Assembly (NCBI GenBank): GCA_963803155.1
Contig: CAWDMN010000112.1
Coordinates: 9,651 to 73,650, forward strand
Direction of reading: 5' to 3'
Source: CAWDMN01 sp963803155
GTDB taxonomy: Bacteria > Acidobacteriota > Terriglobia > Versatilivoradales > Versatilivoraceae
DNA: 64,000 nt
Shown here: positions 27,177 through 36,519 of the stretch, in pieces
Layout: each line of letters begins with the position of its first letter
Numbering within the stretch: position 1 is the first letter of the stretch
Notes under the pieces: model-generated
The model's database searches: none
What the model saw: the letters and a program-made list of their open reading frames with translations, nothing else
What the model was told of the DNA's origin: nothing
Made by a program: the position numbers and the translations under genes

Positions 27177-27296
27177 CCGCATTGTTTTTGGAGAAATTGA
27201 ATGACTCATTCTTGAAGAAGAGATTGGTGGTTTCGCTAATAAGCCATTGATCTCTTCGCGTCAAACCACGCTACGCTGGAATTCCACAAGGGAATC

Positions 27297-28150
27297 CTAT
27301 TCATAGTGCAAGGCCTCAATGGGATCCATGGCAGCAGCCTTATGGGCGGGGTAATAGCCGAAAAAGATTCCAATGGCCGCGGAGAAAAGAATGGAGATAA
27401 AGATGGAGTTATAAGAAACCAAAGTAGGCCAGCCTAAAATTTTTGCCATCCCGATTGACCCTCCTAATCCCACAAATAATCCCAGTATTGCACTCCAGAT
27501 ACAGAGCAGAATAGATTCAGAAAGAAATTGGATGCGGACATGATTTGGACGAGCGCCAATCGCCATGCGGATGCCGATCTCGCGGGTGCGCTCCGAAACG
27601 GCCACAAGCATGATGTTCATAATGCCAATCCCGCCAACGATCAGGGAAACCGCGGCGATGCTGGCCAGCCAGGCCGTCATGATGCGATTTGTCGCGTCGG
27701 GGGTGTCGGCGATTTCGCTCAAATTCCGGACAGTGAAATCATCGTCCTGAAAGTGGCCAAGGCGGTGGCGTTGCCGTAAGCAACTGGGAGATTTGCTCCT
27801 GGGCCGCATAAGTGGTGCGGGCACTGCACCTACCGATCCGGATTGAACATAAAGGACTCCACGGAGAAACTTCTTCATTATCGTCGTATAAGGAACGATA
27901 ACAGTGTCATCTTGATCTTGCCCCCATGCCGTTTGTCCCTTTTTGGCCAATACACCCAAGACTTGAAACGAAAGATTCTTAATCCTGATGGTCTGACCGA
28001 TGGGATCGCTTCCCCCAAAAAGCTGATCGACGACGGTTTGACCCAGAACGGCCACCCGTGCTGCATTTTTAACCTGCCCTTCGGTAAAGAAAATGCCGCT
28101 TGCCACCTGCCAATTTCGAATGTCGGGAAGATTCTGGTTGTAACCATCAT
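27297..28150 (-). pseudogene. Truncated and frameshifted MacB-type permease remnant
   Basis: C-terminal half of a MacB/FtsX permease. The readable part begins NDGYNQNLPDIRNWQVASGIFF (in frame upstream of a GTG at 28106, up to a TGA) and covers the end of the periplasmic domain (AVLGQTVVDQLFGGSDPIGQ), then the FtsX core GGIGIMNIMLVAVSERTREIGIRMAIGARPNHV and the terminal AAAMDPIEALHYE. The first membrane helix and half the periplasmic domain are missing. Within 27750-27840 a short stretch is in the wrong frame: the family-like reading SARTTYAAQEQISQLL lies in another frame and returns at RQRHRL, i.e. two compensating indels. No ATPase or adaptor is beside it. Probably non-functional. Confidence 0.75.
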
Positions 28151-28238
28151 TCCTTCAAGAGAATTTACGTATTTGAAAAAGGGAGAATCACAGATTATTT
28201 GGGAGGGGCAATTAATCAATATGAATCTAACGATGGAT

Positions 28239-28724
28239 TTAAAGCGATCCAAAGCTCTTCTTGATTTTTTGATAGGAAATATCCAGCGATTCCGGCAAAA
28301 CTCGTGTTTCACCCGCGATAGTCATGAAATTGGAGTCCCCTATCCATCGGGGGACCACATGCATGTGGATATGCTGATCTACTCCGGCGCCAGCGCAACG
28401 GCCTAAATTCATGCCAATGTTAAATCCATCCGGGCGGTAAGCACGTTCCAGCACGGATTTGCACCGTTGCGCCAACAGCATCATCTCCGATAGTTGATCC
28501 AACGATAGATTTCCCAAATCGGAAATATGCGCGTAAGGGCTGATCAGCAGATGGCCGCTGGTGTAGGGGTAAAGGTTCAATAGGATAAAATGCAATCTTC
28601 CCCGATAAACGACCAAACGCTGGGCATCCTTTTCCGCATCGTCCGCAATGCAGAAGGGACATCCTTCAGCACCATTTATATTGGAAACGTATTGATACCG
28701 CCAAGGGGTCCAAAGATAATCCAT
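28239..28724 (-). CDS. HIT-family nucleotide hydrolase/phosphorylase
   Basis: 161 aa. Begins MDYLWTPWRYQYV, typical of the bacterial Ap4A-phosphorylase-like HIT branch, with a CPFC zinc pair early and the histidine triad HIHMHVVPRW near residue 120. Members hydrolyse or phosphorolyse dinucleoside polyphosphates or nucleoside phosphoramidates. It is the last gene of the rpsA-sppA-HU-HIT run, starting 2 bp after the HU stop. Confidence 0.9.
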   Translation of the reverse strand: MDYLWTPWRYQYVSNINGAEGCPFCIADDAEKDAQRLVVYRGRLHFILLNLYPYTSGHLLISPYAHISDLGNLSLDQLSEMMLLAQRCKSVLERAYRPDGFNIGMNLGRCAGAGVDQHIHMHVVPRWIGDSNFMTIAGETRVLPESLDISYQKIKKSFGSL

Positions 28725-28726
28725 GA

Positions 28727-29014
28727 TTATCCCGCCACGGGAATGTTAATCAGATCTTTCAGTTCTTTGCTGGGCTTAAAGTAGGGAACCTTTTTTTCGG
28801 GAACGCTCACTTTGTCGCCAGTTTTGGGATTGCGCCCCAGACGTGCCCTGCGCTCCCGAATCCTGAAGCTGCCAAATCCGCGGACTTCCAATTTGTCGCC
28901 ACTCTTCAAGGCTTTGATTATACTTTCGAACAGAGTCTCCACGATTACTTCCGCTTCCTTCCGGCTCAACTCGGTCACTTTGGCCACTTCATCGACGAGA
29001 TCAGCTTTGGTCAT
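28727..29014 (-). CDS. HU/IHF-family DNA-bending protein
   Basis: 95 aa, with the full HU/IHF fold: N-terminal helices (TKADLVDEVAKVTELSRKEA), the strand GDKLEVRGFGSF and the DNA-binding arm RARLGRNPKTGDKV, closing with PYFKPSKELKDL. This arm resembles IHF as much as HU. It acts as a homodimer or heterodimer in nucleoid architecture. It lies in an operon after sppA (65-bp gap holding a small CCGGTT/AACCGG hairpin) and is tightly followed by the HIT gene. AGGAG precedes the ATG. Confidence 0.93.
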   Translation of the reverse strand: MTKADLVDEVAKVTELSRKEAEVIVETLFESIIKALKSGDKLEVRGFGSFRIRERRARLGRNPKTGDKVSVPEKKVPYFKPSKELKDLINIPVAG

Positions 29015-29079
29015 GATGATACATTCTCCTTTTATTTTTCAAGATGGGTTCCCGGTTGACCAAGAACCGGACAATCAAT

Positions 29080-29988
29080 TCATTTCCACAAGTAAGAAAA
29101 TTGTATTTGAGTTCCGCAATTTTGGTTGTTGATAGGCAGCAGACTGGATAAATCTCCGCTCAATAAGTCCCAAAAATTACGACGTTCTTTGACCGGATGC
29201 ACCAATTTGGGTTCCCCTTCAATTTTAGCCAGTTTGGCCGTTATCTCCACGGCATCTTGAAAAGTTCCGATTTCATCAATCAGCCTTCTGGATTTGGCGT
29301 CTAATCCTGTGAAAATCCGTCCATCCGCCAGAGGTTTCACCACCGCCAAGTCTAGTTTGCGCCCTTTGGATACCGCCAGGGTGAACTGGTTATAGAGATC
29401 CTCAATAATGCCCTGCATATATTTTTTTTCATTCGGCGTCAACTCCCGCACGGGAGAAGGCGCATCCTTGAACTCACCACTTTTGAATACGACGTTTTTT
29501 AATTTTGCCCATTGCAGCAAGTCCCCATAATTGTACCACTCGGCAATTACGCCAATGCTTCCAGTCACAGTCCCCGCGTTTGCCACAATTTTATCGCTGG
29601 CACAAGCGATGTAGTAAGCTCCTGAGGCGCCGACGGAAGCCATGGAACTCACCACGATTTTTTTCTTCCGATCTCGCAGCTTTAAGACTTCCTGATAAAT
29701 TTCCTGTGAAGCCGCCACCCCACCGCCAGGGCTGTCGATGTGGAGAATAACCGCCTTGATTGAGGGAGAATCGCCGAATTTCTTGATTTGTTCCACCCAG
29801 GAACGAGCTTCGAAAATGGGTCCGTGCAAATCGATGACTCCAATTTTACTGCCACTAAAACTGAAATCAGCCAAATCATCCTCTTTGACCGAATAAAGGA
29901 GCAGGGCGTAAACGGTCAAAACAAAAAACAATAAGGCCGCGCCTCCAAGCACGCTCCAAAGCAGCCATTTGGATTGAGAGGATTTCAT
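29080..29988 (-). CDS. sppA: Signal peptide peptidase SppA (S49 family)
   Basis: 302 aa, the short single-domain form. One N-terminal membrane anchor (LLWSVLGGAALLFFVLTVYALLLY) with the protease domain outside the cytoplasm. The S49 core includes IKAVILHIDSPGGGVAASQEI, the nucleophile serine in SMASVGASGAYYIA, and the general-base lysine in VFKSGEFKDAPSPVREL. It degrades cleaved signal peptides in the membrane. Its ATG overlaps the rpsA stop. rpsA-sppA-HU linkage is known from several Gram-negative phyla. Confidence 0.93.
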   Translation of the reverse strand: MKSSQSKWLLWSVLGGAALLFFVLTVYALLLYSVKEDDLADFSFSGSKIGVIDLHGPIFEARSWVEQIKKFGDSPSIKAVILHIDSPGGGVAASQEIYQEVLKLRDRKKKIVVSSMASVGASGAYYIACASDKIVANAGTVTGSIGVIAEWYNYGDLLQWAKLKNVVFKSGEFKDAPSPVRELTPNEKKYMQGIIEDLYNQFTLAVSKGRKLDLAVVKPLADGRIFTGLDAKSRRLIDEIGTFQDAVEITAKLAKIEGEPKLVHPVKERRNFWDLLSGDLSSLLPINNQNCGTQIQFSYLWK

Positions 29989-31820
29989 ATATTCTCCCCA
30001 GCAACCGGATCGATGGAGGCGGAGGGCTGGCCTGTGTTTCCATCAGGTTCCTTATCGATTGGATGGATTATTTCTGGCTCTGTACGCATAGAATCCAAGG
30101 ATTCTGCTTCCACGGGCGGTGAAATGCTTTGTTCGGCCGATTCTGGTATCTCAAGGTCCAGCAAACTCAATCCAATTCTCTTCTCTTTAGGGAGCACGCG
30201 CAATATGCGGAAGAGCTTTGAAATACCCACTCCTTCGCCCTTTTGAGCCATCATAGCAGTCTCATCATCAAATTCGGAAATATGGCACAGCCCTTCAATT
30301 CCCTCGGCCAGTTCTACAAAAGCGCCAAAGGAGGCGAATCGCACAATGGTCCCCTGGATGAGAGCTCCCGGCTGATGATGGGCGGCAAATTCATCCCAAA
30401 TGTTCGGCCGCAACTGTTTTAAACCCAGCGAAAGCCTGCGATGTTCAGGATCGGCGTTCAAAACCACCGCCTGGACAATCTCCCCTTTTCTGATAATTTC
30501 AGAAGGGTGTTTGATGTTGCGGCTCCAGCTCAGGTCAGAGATATGGATTAATCCATCAATCCCTTCCTCAACCTCCACAAAAGCTCCAAATTCCGTGAGG
30601 TTGCGTACTTTTCCGGTGACAATTGAACCGGCGGGATGACGCTCCGTAATATTATGCCAGGGATCAGGCTGAATTTGCTTCAAACCTAGTGAAATTTTTC
30701 GATCTTGCGGATTGATCCCTAAAACCATCACCTCAATATTGGCGCCGATTGTCAGCAATTTAGAAGGGGCCTTCAACCTCTTGCTCCAAGTCATTTCCGA
30801 GATATGGATGAGCCCTTCGACTCCCGTCTCCAATTCGACGAAAGCACCGTAGTCCGTGAGGCTTATTACAGTCCCTCGGATTCGGCTATTCGGAGAGTAT
30901 CGTTCGCCAACGCTTTCCCACGGGTCCGCGGATAGCTGTTTCAAACCCAAGGAGACTCGATTGGATTCCGAGTCAAATTTGAGCACTTTAACTTTCACTT
31001 CCTGGCCCACAGTGAAATAGTGGGAAGGGTGTTTAGGGCGCCCCCAAGAAATGTCAGAAATATGAAGAAGGCCGTCGATGCCCCCCAAATCGATAAAAAC
31101 ACCATAATCGGTGATATTCTTGACTTTACCCGGTAGTACGGCCCCCTCGGCCAAGTGAGCGAGGGTTTCGGCTTTCAACTTTGATTCGCGTTCTTCAACC
31201 AGCACTCGCCGTGAGAGGACTATGTTGTTCCTTTTTTTGTTCAGTTTGATGACTTTGCACTCAATTACTTGCCCCTTGAATCCGTCAAGGTTCCGAACCG
31301 GTTTTGTATCAATTTGAGACCCTGGAAGAAATGCCTTCACGCCAATGTCAACAAATAACCCGCCTTTAGTTTTTTCGACCACTGTTCCCTGCAGGATGGT
31401 TTGTTCATTGAATGCTTTTTCAATTTGATCCCAAGCTTTGAGTCGTTGGGCCCGCTCGTGAGAGAGAATCACCCGCCCTTCCACATCTTCCGACCGCTCC
31501 AAGACGACTTCAATTTCGTTGCCGGCTTGCACTCCAACGGTGCCATCCCCTTTCAAAAATTCCTGAATGGGGATGATGCCCTCCGACTTATAGCCAACAT
31601 CCACTATGACTTCACTGGCAGTGACGGCAACGACTTTTCCCATGATTATTTCGCCATCGGTAAGAGTATCAAACCCACTATAATTATCCAACATCTGCTC
31701 ATATTCCGCGGCATTCTGGCTGGGGATGTTGTCAGGTTGAGGGCTGGGGGATTCAGTGCTTACCGGATTTTTTCCGGTTTCTTGGTCATCGATTAAATTG
31801 TTTTGGCTGGAAACGGTCAT
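29985..31820 (-). CDS. rpsA: 30S ribosomal protein S1
   Basis: 611 aa with six S1 RNA-binding repeats, the full-length Gram-negative form. Repeats start near residues 54 (GEIIMGKVVAVTASEVIVDVG), 140 (ILQGTVVEKTKGGLFVDIG), 224 (VLPGKVKNITDYGVFIDLG), 310 (IRGTVISLTDYGAFVEL), 397 (IVTGKVRNLTEFGAFVEV) and 483 (LIQGTIVRFASFGAFVEL). It helps the ribosome load mRNA. The start is ATG 31820, preceded by GGAGGAAGC. It is the first gene of a minus-strand operon with sppA, HU and HIT. N- and C-terminal tails are acidic and low in complexity. Confidence 0.97.
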   Translation of the reverse strand: MTVSSQNNLIDDQETGKNPVSTESPSPQPDNIPSQNAAEYEQMLDNYSGFDTLTDGEIIMGKVVAVTASEVIVDVGYKSEGIIPIQEFLKGDGTVGVQAGNEIEVVLERSEDVEGRVILSHERAQRLKAWDQIEKAFNEQTILQGTVVEKTKGGLFVDIGVKAFLPGSQIDTKPVRNLDGFKGQVIECKVIKLNKKRNNIVLSRRVLVEERESKLKAETLAHLAEGAVLPGKVKNITDYGVFIDLGGIDGLLHISDISWGRPKHPSHYFTVGQEVKVKVLKFDSESNRVSLGLKQLSADPWESVGERYSPNSRIRGTVISLTDYGAFVELETGVEGLIHISEMTWSKRLKAPSKLLTIGANIEVMVLGINPQDRKISLGLKQIQPDPWHNITERHPAGSIVTGKVRNLTEFGAFVEVEEGIDGLIHISDLSWSRNIKHPSEIIRKGEIVQAVVLNADPEHRRLSLGLKQLRPNIWDEFAAHHQPGALIQGTIVRFASFGAFVELAEGIEGLCHISEFDDETAMMAQKGEGVGISKLFRILRVLPKEKRIGLSLLDLEIPESAEQSISPPVEAESLDSMRTEPEIIHPIDKEPDGNTGQPSASIDPVAGENI

Positions 31821-32216
31821 TGCTTCCTCCGCACTTTCATTCTTTGGGAGCAGTCACAGGAGCAAGAGAGTAGGTGCCGGGACTTACTTTGCGATTGAAT
31901 GAGTGCTGTTGTCGGGATTTACGGATCATCAAAAATGAATCATCGTCAATAAAAATCAACTTTCTAATACTTTAGCATTCGCACACTAAAATGTAACTTG
32001 CTTTACCAGACATGCCGCATCTTGAAGGCAAACTCCCCCCAGGTTGGTTCCAGAAATTTCAGACTCATAGCAAGGATTCGAGAACCAGCTATATTCTGAT
32101 ACAATCCTGGTTGGTTCCACGGGATAACAGTGCGGGGGCAAGAAACCTCTATCGATATGCAATTCCTTGGTACTCAAGTTGTAATCATACTCTGGTACTA
32201 TACTGGAACACAAAAA

Positions 32217-32245
32217 TTGCTGTCAACTGGATTTTGCCCTATAAT
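32217..32245 (+). promoter_or_regulatory. Promoter 1 upstream of rpmE
   Basis: TTGCTG (32217-32222), 17-bp spacer, perfect TATAAT (32240-32245), about 80 bases before the rpmE start. Confidence 0.65.
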
Positions 32246-32252
32246 AAATGCT

Positions 32253-32281
32253 TGCTTGGCAAGGGGAAATGCCGTTATACT
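32253..32281 (+). promoter_or_regulatory. Promoter 2 upstream of rpmE
   Basis: TTGCTT (32253-32258), 17-bp spacer, TATACT (32276-32281), giving a leader of about 37 bases. Confidence 0.5.
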
Positions 32282-32324
32282 TTCCCTTTTGCAGGTGAAT
32301 TCAAAGTCGAGGTCAGGGAAGTAC

Positions 32325-32528
32325 ATGCGTCCGAACATCCACCCGAAGTATGTTGAAGCCACGGTTACGTGTGCCTGTGGCGAAAATTTTAAGACTCATT
32401 CCACCAAGGGTAATATCCACTTGGAGATATGCTCTAAATGTCATCCCTTTTTTACGGGGAAGCAAAAGCTGATTGATACTGCCGGTCGCGTGGAGCGATT
32501 CCAACGTAAGTATGGGAAGAAGACTTAA
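32325..32528 (+). CDS. rpmE: 50S ribosomal protein L31 (zinc-binding form)
   Basis: 67 aa from ATG 32325 (MRPNIHPKY), preceded by AGGGAAG; the open frame extends upstream to 32130 but homology starts here. The cysteines CAC and CSKC (TVTCACGENF, LEICSKCHPFFTGKQK) define the zinc-containing C+ type of L31, which in many bacteria is replaced by a zinc-free paralogue when zinc is scarce. Followed by yqhQ, prfA and prmC on the same strand, an arrangement common in many phyla. Confidence 0.95.
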   Translation: MRPNIHPKYVEATVTCACGENFKTHSTKGNIHLEICSKCHPFFTGKQKLIDTAGRVERFQRKYGKKT

Positions 32529-32741
32529 ATGATTTTTCAAATTGATCTGCGTCGCCGATGGGCTCACCTCCAGGTTTGAGGCAATGACGGTAGATCGACG
32601 TGATTGTTCGTGTCACATTCTCCCAATTTTCCTGCGTTCTTGGAGATGATTTTTGATTCTGACGGATTAAGCGGAGAGTGTGACCAGAAAATCCCTCCTG
32701 CAATTGGAGGCAAATATTTTTGCAGGATATGGTAATCGAAG

Positions 32742-33899
32742 TTGTCAGATTTTCAAGATGAATTGAAGGTTGAAAAAATCGCTGAACCTCTCCGGAGGGA
32801 AGCGCATAGACAGGTTGGAAATAGCAGATCCACCCTTCCTCACTATATCCACGCTATAAGTTCTGCATTTAGATCTATAATCTCCATGACCATTAGGGAA
32901 CGTTCAATCCAGAAGAACTTTTTCGGTATCTTGATTTCCCCATTTTGGACTTCGGCGGGTGAAGAGATCTTGGTGGGCGGTCAGGCCGTATTCGAGGGAG
33001 TCATGATGCGCGCTCCCAATAGCTATTCGATCGCGGTCCGACGGGGCGATCAATCCATTTCAGTCAAAAAGGAAACTCTCTCCCGACCTTCCGATGGAAA
33101 AAAGGTATGGAAGTGGCCTGTCTTTCGAGGAATGGCTACGCTCGGCCAAGCTTTGGTCTTAGGCATCCGCGCTTTAAAATTTTCCACGGATCAAGCTCTT
33201 GATGATCTTGTAAAAGCGGACAAAGATCAATCGGGTATAAGAGAGGAAAAAAAGTCGAAAGAACTAAGCTCCTGGCTCATTGGCTTGAATATCATGATAG
33301 CGCTGTTATTTTTCGTTTTGCTCTTCAAATTGCTTCCTCTCTTTTTGGCAAATCTTTTAAAAAATCAGTTTCCTGTTTTTGGAAATCCTCTGCTGTTCAG
33401 CCTTGTGGATGGAATTGTCCGGATGGCTATTTTTTTAGGATATATCCTGGCGATAGCCCAGCTCAAGGACATTAAGCGTGTCTTTGAATATCATGGCGCG
33501 GAACACAAGGTGGTTTTTGCGTTTGAAGCAGGAGACGCCCTTACCGTTGAAAATGCGAGAAAGTACTCCACTCTTCATCCGCGCTGCGGCACCAGTTTCT
33601 TGATGGTGGTGATGTTGATCAGCATTGTGGTTTATACATTTATTCCCTTTGAGTCTTTTTTGTGGAAATTGTTGAGTCGGATAATTCTGATTCCACTGAT
33701 TGCGGGAATATCGTATGAAATTATCCGTTTTTCAGCCAAGCGAAAGAATCAATTTCTGAAGTGGCTGACGCTTCCCGGTCTTTGGTTGCAGAGGGTGACT
33801 ACTCGGGAACCCGGGGATGACCAACTGGAAATAGCCATCCGAGCCCTAAATGAAGCTCTTAGTCTGGAGAATTGCGGGAAAATTGGGGCGGTGCTTTGA
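32742..33899 (+). CDS. YqhQ-like DUF1385 membrane protein
   Basis: 385 aa as drawn from TTG 32742. The family core starts at EEILVGGQAVFEGVMMRAPNSYSIAVR (~residue 73), with membrane segments LNIMIALLFFVLLFKLLPLFLANLL, DGIVRMAIFLGYILAIAQ, the motif VFEYHGAEHKVVFAFE and LHPRCGTSFLMVVMLISIVVY. Function is not established; members commonly neighbour rpmE and prfA. The ~60-70 residues before the core are unusual and the start is uncertain; ATG 32886 is an alternative, and neither has a good Shine-Dalgarno. The stop overlaps the prfA start (TGATG). Confidence 0.85.
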   Translation: MSDFQDELKVEKIAEPLRREAHRQVGNSRSTLPHYIHAISSAFRSIISMTIRERSIQKNFFGILISPFWTSAGEEILVGGQAVFEGVMMRAPNSYSIAVRRGDQSISVKKETLSRPSDGKKVWKWPVFRGMATLGQALVLGIRALKFSTDQALDDLVKADKDQSGIREEKKSKELSSWLIGLNIMIALLFFVLLFKLLPLFLANLLKNQFPVFGNPLLFSLVDGIVRMAIFLGYILAIAQLKDIKRVFEYHGAEHKVVFAFEAGDALTVENARKYSTLHPRCGTSFLMVVMLISIVVYTFIPFESFLWKLLSRIILIPLIAGISYEIIRFSAKRKNQFLKWLTLPGLWLQRVTTREPGDDQLEIAIRALNEALSLENCGKIGAVL

Positions 33900-34981
33900 T
33901 GTTTGAAAAGTTGCAACATTTGGAAAAAAAAATCGAAGAATTGACACAACACCTTAGCGATCCTGCGATTATTGCTGATCCTGCGACTTATCAAAAGCAC
34001 GCTAAAGCCCACGCTGATTTGGCTCCGGTGGTCGATAAATTTCGGGAATTTAAGGAAATCAAAAAAGGAATCGAAGGGGCCCGCCAGTTGTTGGAAGAAA
34101 GTGGATCGGACCCTGATTTGAGAGACTTGGCGCAGGAAGAACTCACTACGCTGGAAGCGCGTCTGCCATTGTGCGAGCAGGAACTTAAGCTGTTATTGCT
34201 TCCCAAAGATCCCAACGATGAAAAGAATGTCTTGTTGGAAATCCGAGCCGGCACGGGTGGTGACGAGGCGAGTTTGTTTGCTCAGGAAATGTTTCGATTA
34301 TATTCCCGATATGCTGAAGCGCAGGGTTGGCGGATGGAAATTATTTCTTCGAGCAATTCTGGAGTGGGTGGACTCAAAGAAGTCATTGCCATGATTGAAG
34401 GAAAATCGGTGTATAGCAAGTTAAAGTATGAAAGTGGAGTGCACCGGGTTCAACGGGTTCCAGTCACCGAAGCCAGCGGCAGGGTTCACACTTCCGCTAT
34501 TACGGTGGCCGTGTTGCCTGAAGCAGACGAAGTGGAAATTGAAATCAACGAGAAGGACCTCCGGATTGACACTTTCTGCTCGTCCGGTCCTGGAGGTCAA
34601 TCCGTAAATACCACCTATTCAGCCGTCCGGATTACCCACCTTCCCTCAGGTTTGGTCGTATCCTGCCAGGATGAAAAATCCCAGATCAAGAATCGGGCCA
34701 AAGCAATGCGCGTACTGCGTTCGCGTTTATATGAGATTGAAATGGAAGAACAGCAGAAGGCCATAGCGCAGGATCGTCGAACGCAGGTAGGCACGGGGGA
34801 TCGCAGCGAAAAAATCCGGACATATAATTTTCCCCAGAACCGGGTAACGGATCATCGTATCGGGCTAACCATTCACCAGCTCGATTCCATCATGGATGGC
34901 AATATAGGTGGAATCATCGAAGCACTCGTCACACATTACCAGGCTGAAAAACTGAAGAATGAAGTGGCTGTCGCCATCTGA
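33899..34981 (+). CDS. prfA: Peptide chain release factor 1
   Basis: 360 aa from ATG 33899, the canonical length. It recognises UAA/UAG stop codons and triggers peptide release. The catalytic GGQ is in CSSGPGGQSVNTTYSAVRITH; the domain before it contains LLEIRAGTGGDEASLFAQEM and SGVHRVQRVPVTEASGRVHTS. The codon-reading PxT-type motif (PVTEASGR region) is present. The start overlaps the yqhQ stop, implying coupling. The enzyme that methylates its GGQ glutamine, PrmC, is encoded just downstream. Confidence 0.97.
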   Translation: MFEKLQHLEKKIEELTQHLSDPAIIADPATYQKHAKAHADLAPVVDKFREFKEIKKGIEGARQLLEESGSDPDLRDLAQEELTTLEARLPLCEQELKLLLLPKDPNDEKNVLLEIRAGTGGDEASLFAQEMFRLYSRYAEAQGWRMEIISSSNSGVGGLKEVIAMIEGKSVYSKLKYESGVHRVQRVPVTEASGRVHTSAITVAVLPEADEVEIEINEKDLRIDTFCSSGPGGQSVNTTYSAVRITHLPSGLVVSCQDEKSQIKNRAKAMRVLRSRLYEIEMEEQQKAIAQDRRTQVGTGDRSEKIRTYNFPQNRVTDHRIGLTIHQLDSIMDGNIGGIIEALVTHYQAEKLKNEVAVAI

Positions 34982-35102
34982 TGTTTCAACCGGACGAGCT
35001 CTCGCCGGCAAAGTCCCACGCTAAAGGGAATTGGAAATGAATTCCTCCTGGGCCTGATAGACACACGTTGATTTCAATTTCTGCAAAGCTTTTCCTAATA
35101 AT

Positions 35103-35954
35103 ATGAAGATCTCTGAGGCTCTTCGGCAGGGACTGCAAATTCTTGCCGCTCACGGCATTGAAGATGCCGCGCGGCATTCCGAATGGCTTTTGGCCGATTT
35201 GCTTCAGGTGAACACCGCGTATCTTCTTGCACATGGCCTAGAAGAATTGCCTCGCGAGACAGAATCGGATTATTTCGATAAGATCCGTTTGCGAACTCAA
35301 GGGCAACCATTGCAGTACTTGCTGGGTTATGAAGAGTTTTGCGGATTGAGATTTGAAGTGACTTCCGCGGTGCTAATCCCGCGCCCGGAGACCGAATTGC
35401 TGGTTGCGGAGACCATTCGACGGCTCGATTCAACGTGCACTACCCTCACGGATGTTGGGACTGGTTCCGGTTGCATTGCCATTGCGGTCGCAAAAGCCCG
35501 CCCGAGGGTTAATATATACGCAGTCGACATGTCAGAAGAGGCACTAGTCGTAGCCAGGCGAAATGCCAAGCACCTTGGAATATCCAATATCAGTTTTCTT
35601 CAGGGGGACTTATTGACTCCTTTGGAAAGTCGGCTCGTTGAAGGACAACTCGACTGTATCGTTAGCAATCCTCCCTATGTTGCCGATGGTGAAATCAACG
35701 GGTTGCAGCCTGAAGTGCGGGATTGGGAGCCCCGAATGGCTCTGACAGCAGGCCCTTCGGGGACAGTCATTTTTGAAAAGTTGATCCCCCAGGCTTTTTC
35801 ATGGCTTCGCCCGGAAGGATGGTTCCTGGCGGAAATCGGGTACGGCATGAAAGAAAGAGTCCTTGCTCTCTTCCATGCCGGCTGGGAGGTGGGACCCATT
35901 CTGAATGATCAAAATGGAATCCCCCGTGTCGTCATCGCCCGAAAAAGAATTTGA
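35103..35954 (+). CDS. prmC: Release factor glutamine methyltransferase
   Basis: 283 aa. It methylates the GGQ glutamine of RF1/RF2 with SAM. An N-terminal helical domain (MKISEALRQGLQIL...) is followed by the linker RTQGQPLQYLLGYEEFCGLRFEV and VLIPRPETELLV, SAM motif I TDVGTGSGCIAIAVA and the catalytic NPPY (VSNPPYVADGEI). 121 bp after prfA and in the same transcription unit by arrangement. Confidence 0.95.
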   Translation: MKISEALRQGLQILAAHGIEDAARHSEWLLADLLQVNTAYLLAHGLEELPRETESDYFDKIRLRTQGQPLQYLLGYEEFCGLRFEVTSAVLIPRPETELLVAETIRRLDSTCTTLTDVGTGSGCIAIAVAKARPRVNIYAVDMSEEALVVARRNAKHLGISNISFLQGDLLTPLESRLVEGQLDCIVSNPPYVADGEINGLQPEVRDWEPRMALTAGPSGTVIFEKLIPQAFSWLRPEGWFLAEIGYGMKERVLALFHAGWEVGPILNDQNGIPRVVIARKRI

Positions 35955-36073
35955 ACGATGGCGTGACAATGTAAGCGGATTGCAGTTTACGCCGCACGCC
36001 TTTGGAAATGGAGGAGTTCTGCGTCTTTTCTCTCATCGCTCAACACTCAGAATTTCCCCATGTAGAGGCTCCT

Positions 36074-36412
36074 ATGTGCCTATTCTGTCAAATCGTAGAG
36101 AAGAAATTGCCGGCCCGGATCGTGTATGAAGATGGCCTCATTTTGGCATTCGAAGATATTAATCCGCAAGCTCCCATTCATCTGTTGATTATTCCCAAAA
36201 AGCATGTCGTCTCATTAAATGATTTGAATGATGCTGAGGCAGAAATTGTCGGACATCTTTTCGGAGTGGCACGGGTCCTCGCGCGGGAGAAGGGAATTGA
36301 CCGTTCCGGGTACCGGACCGTGATCAATACCGGAAGAGGCGCGGGCCAATCCGTATTCCATCTGCACCTCCATTTGTTGGGTGGACGCCCCATGAACTGG
36401 CCGCCGGGATAG
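36074..36412 (+). CDS. HIT-family (HinT-like) hydrolase
   Basis: 112 aa from ATG 36074 (MCLFCQIVEKKLPARIVYEDG), GAGG upstream. HinT branch: NPQAPIHLLIIPKKHVVSLNDL, then GQSVFHLHLHLLGGRPMNWPPG with the histidine triad HLHLH. Hydrolyses purine nucleoside phosphoramidates. This is the second HIT protein in the window and belongs to a different branch from the one at 28239-28724. Confidence 0.93.
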   Translation: MCLFCQIVEKKLPARIVYEDGLILAFEDINPQAPIHLLIIPKKHVVSLNDLNDAEAEIVGHLFGVARVLAREKGIDRSGYRTVINTGRGAGQSVFHLHLHLLGGRPMNWPPG

Positions 36413-36519
36413 ACGCGCAAGACGAGCCCGCGCACTATGATCGTCACGTATCATTAAGCTCAGATGAACTCCACTGTCCTTTTTACTGTGGATGACCGGT
36501 TCCTCGAATGCAAGTTCTC

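Larger units (their letters stand above)
31821..32324. other. Divergent intergenic region, rpsA / rpmE
   Basis: 504 bp. It holds two tandem promoters for rpmE near its right end. I could not place the rpsA promoter with confidence. No S1-type autoregulatory leader structure could be recognised by eye. Confidence 0.4.

Noticed and set aside
27217..27257. Inverted repeat GAAGAGAT / ATCTCTTC after ilvD
   Set aside because: Long, imperfect loop and no T run; too weak to call a terminator, although the position between convergent genes fits.
29052..29070. CCGGTT / AACCGG hairpin between sppA and the HU gene
   Set aside because: Short stem without a T run inside an operon; could affect mRNA processing but there is no support.
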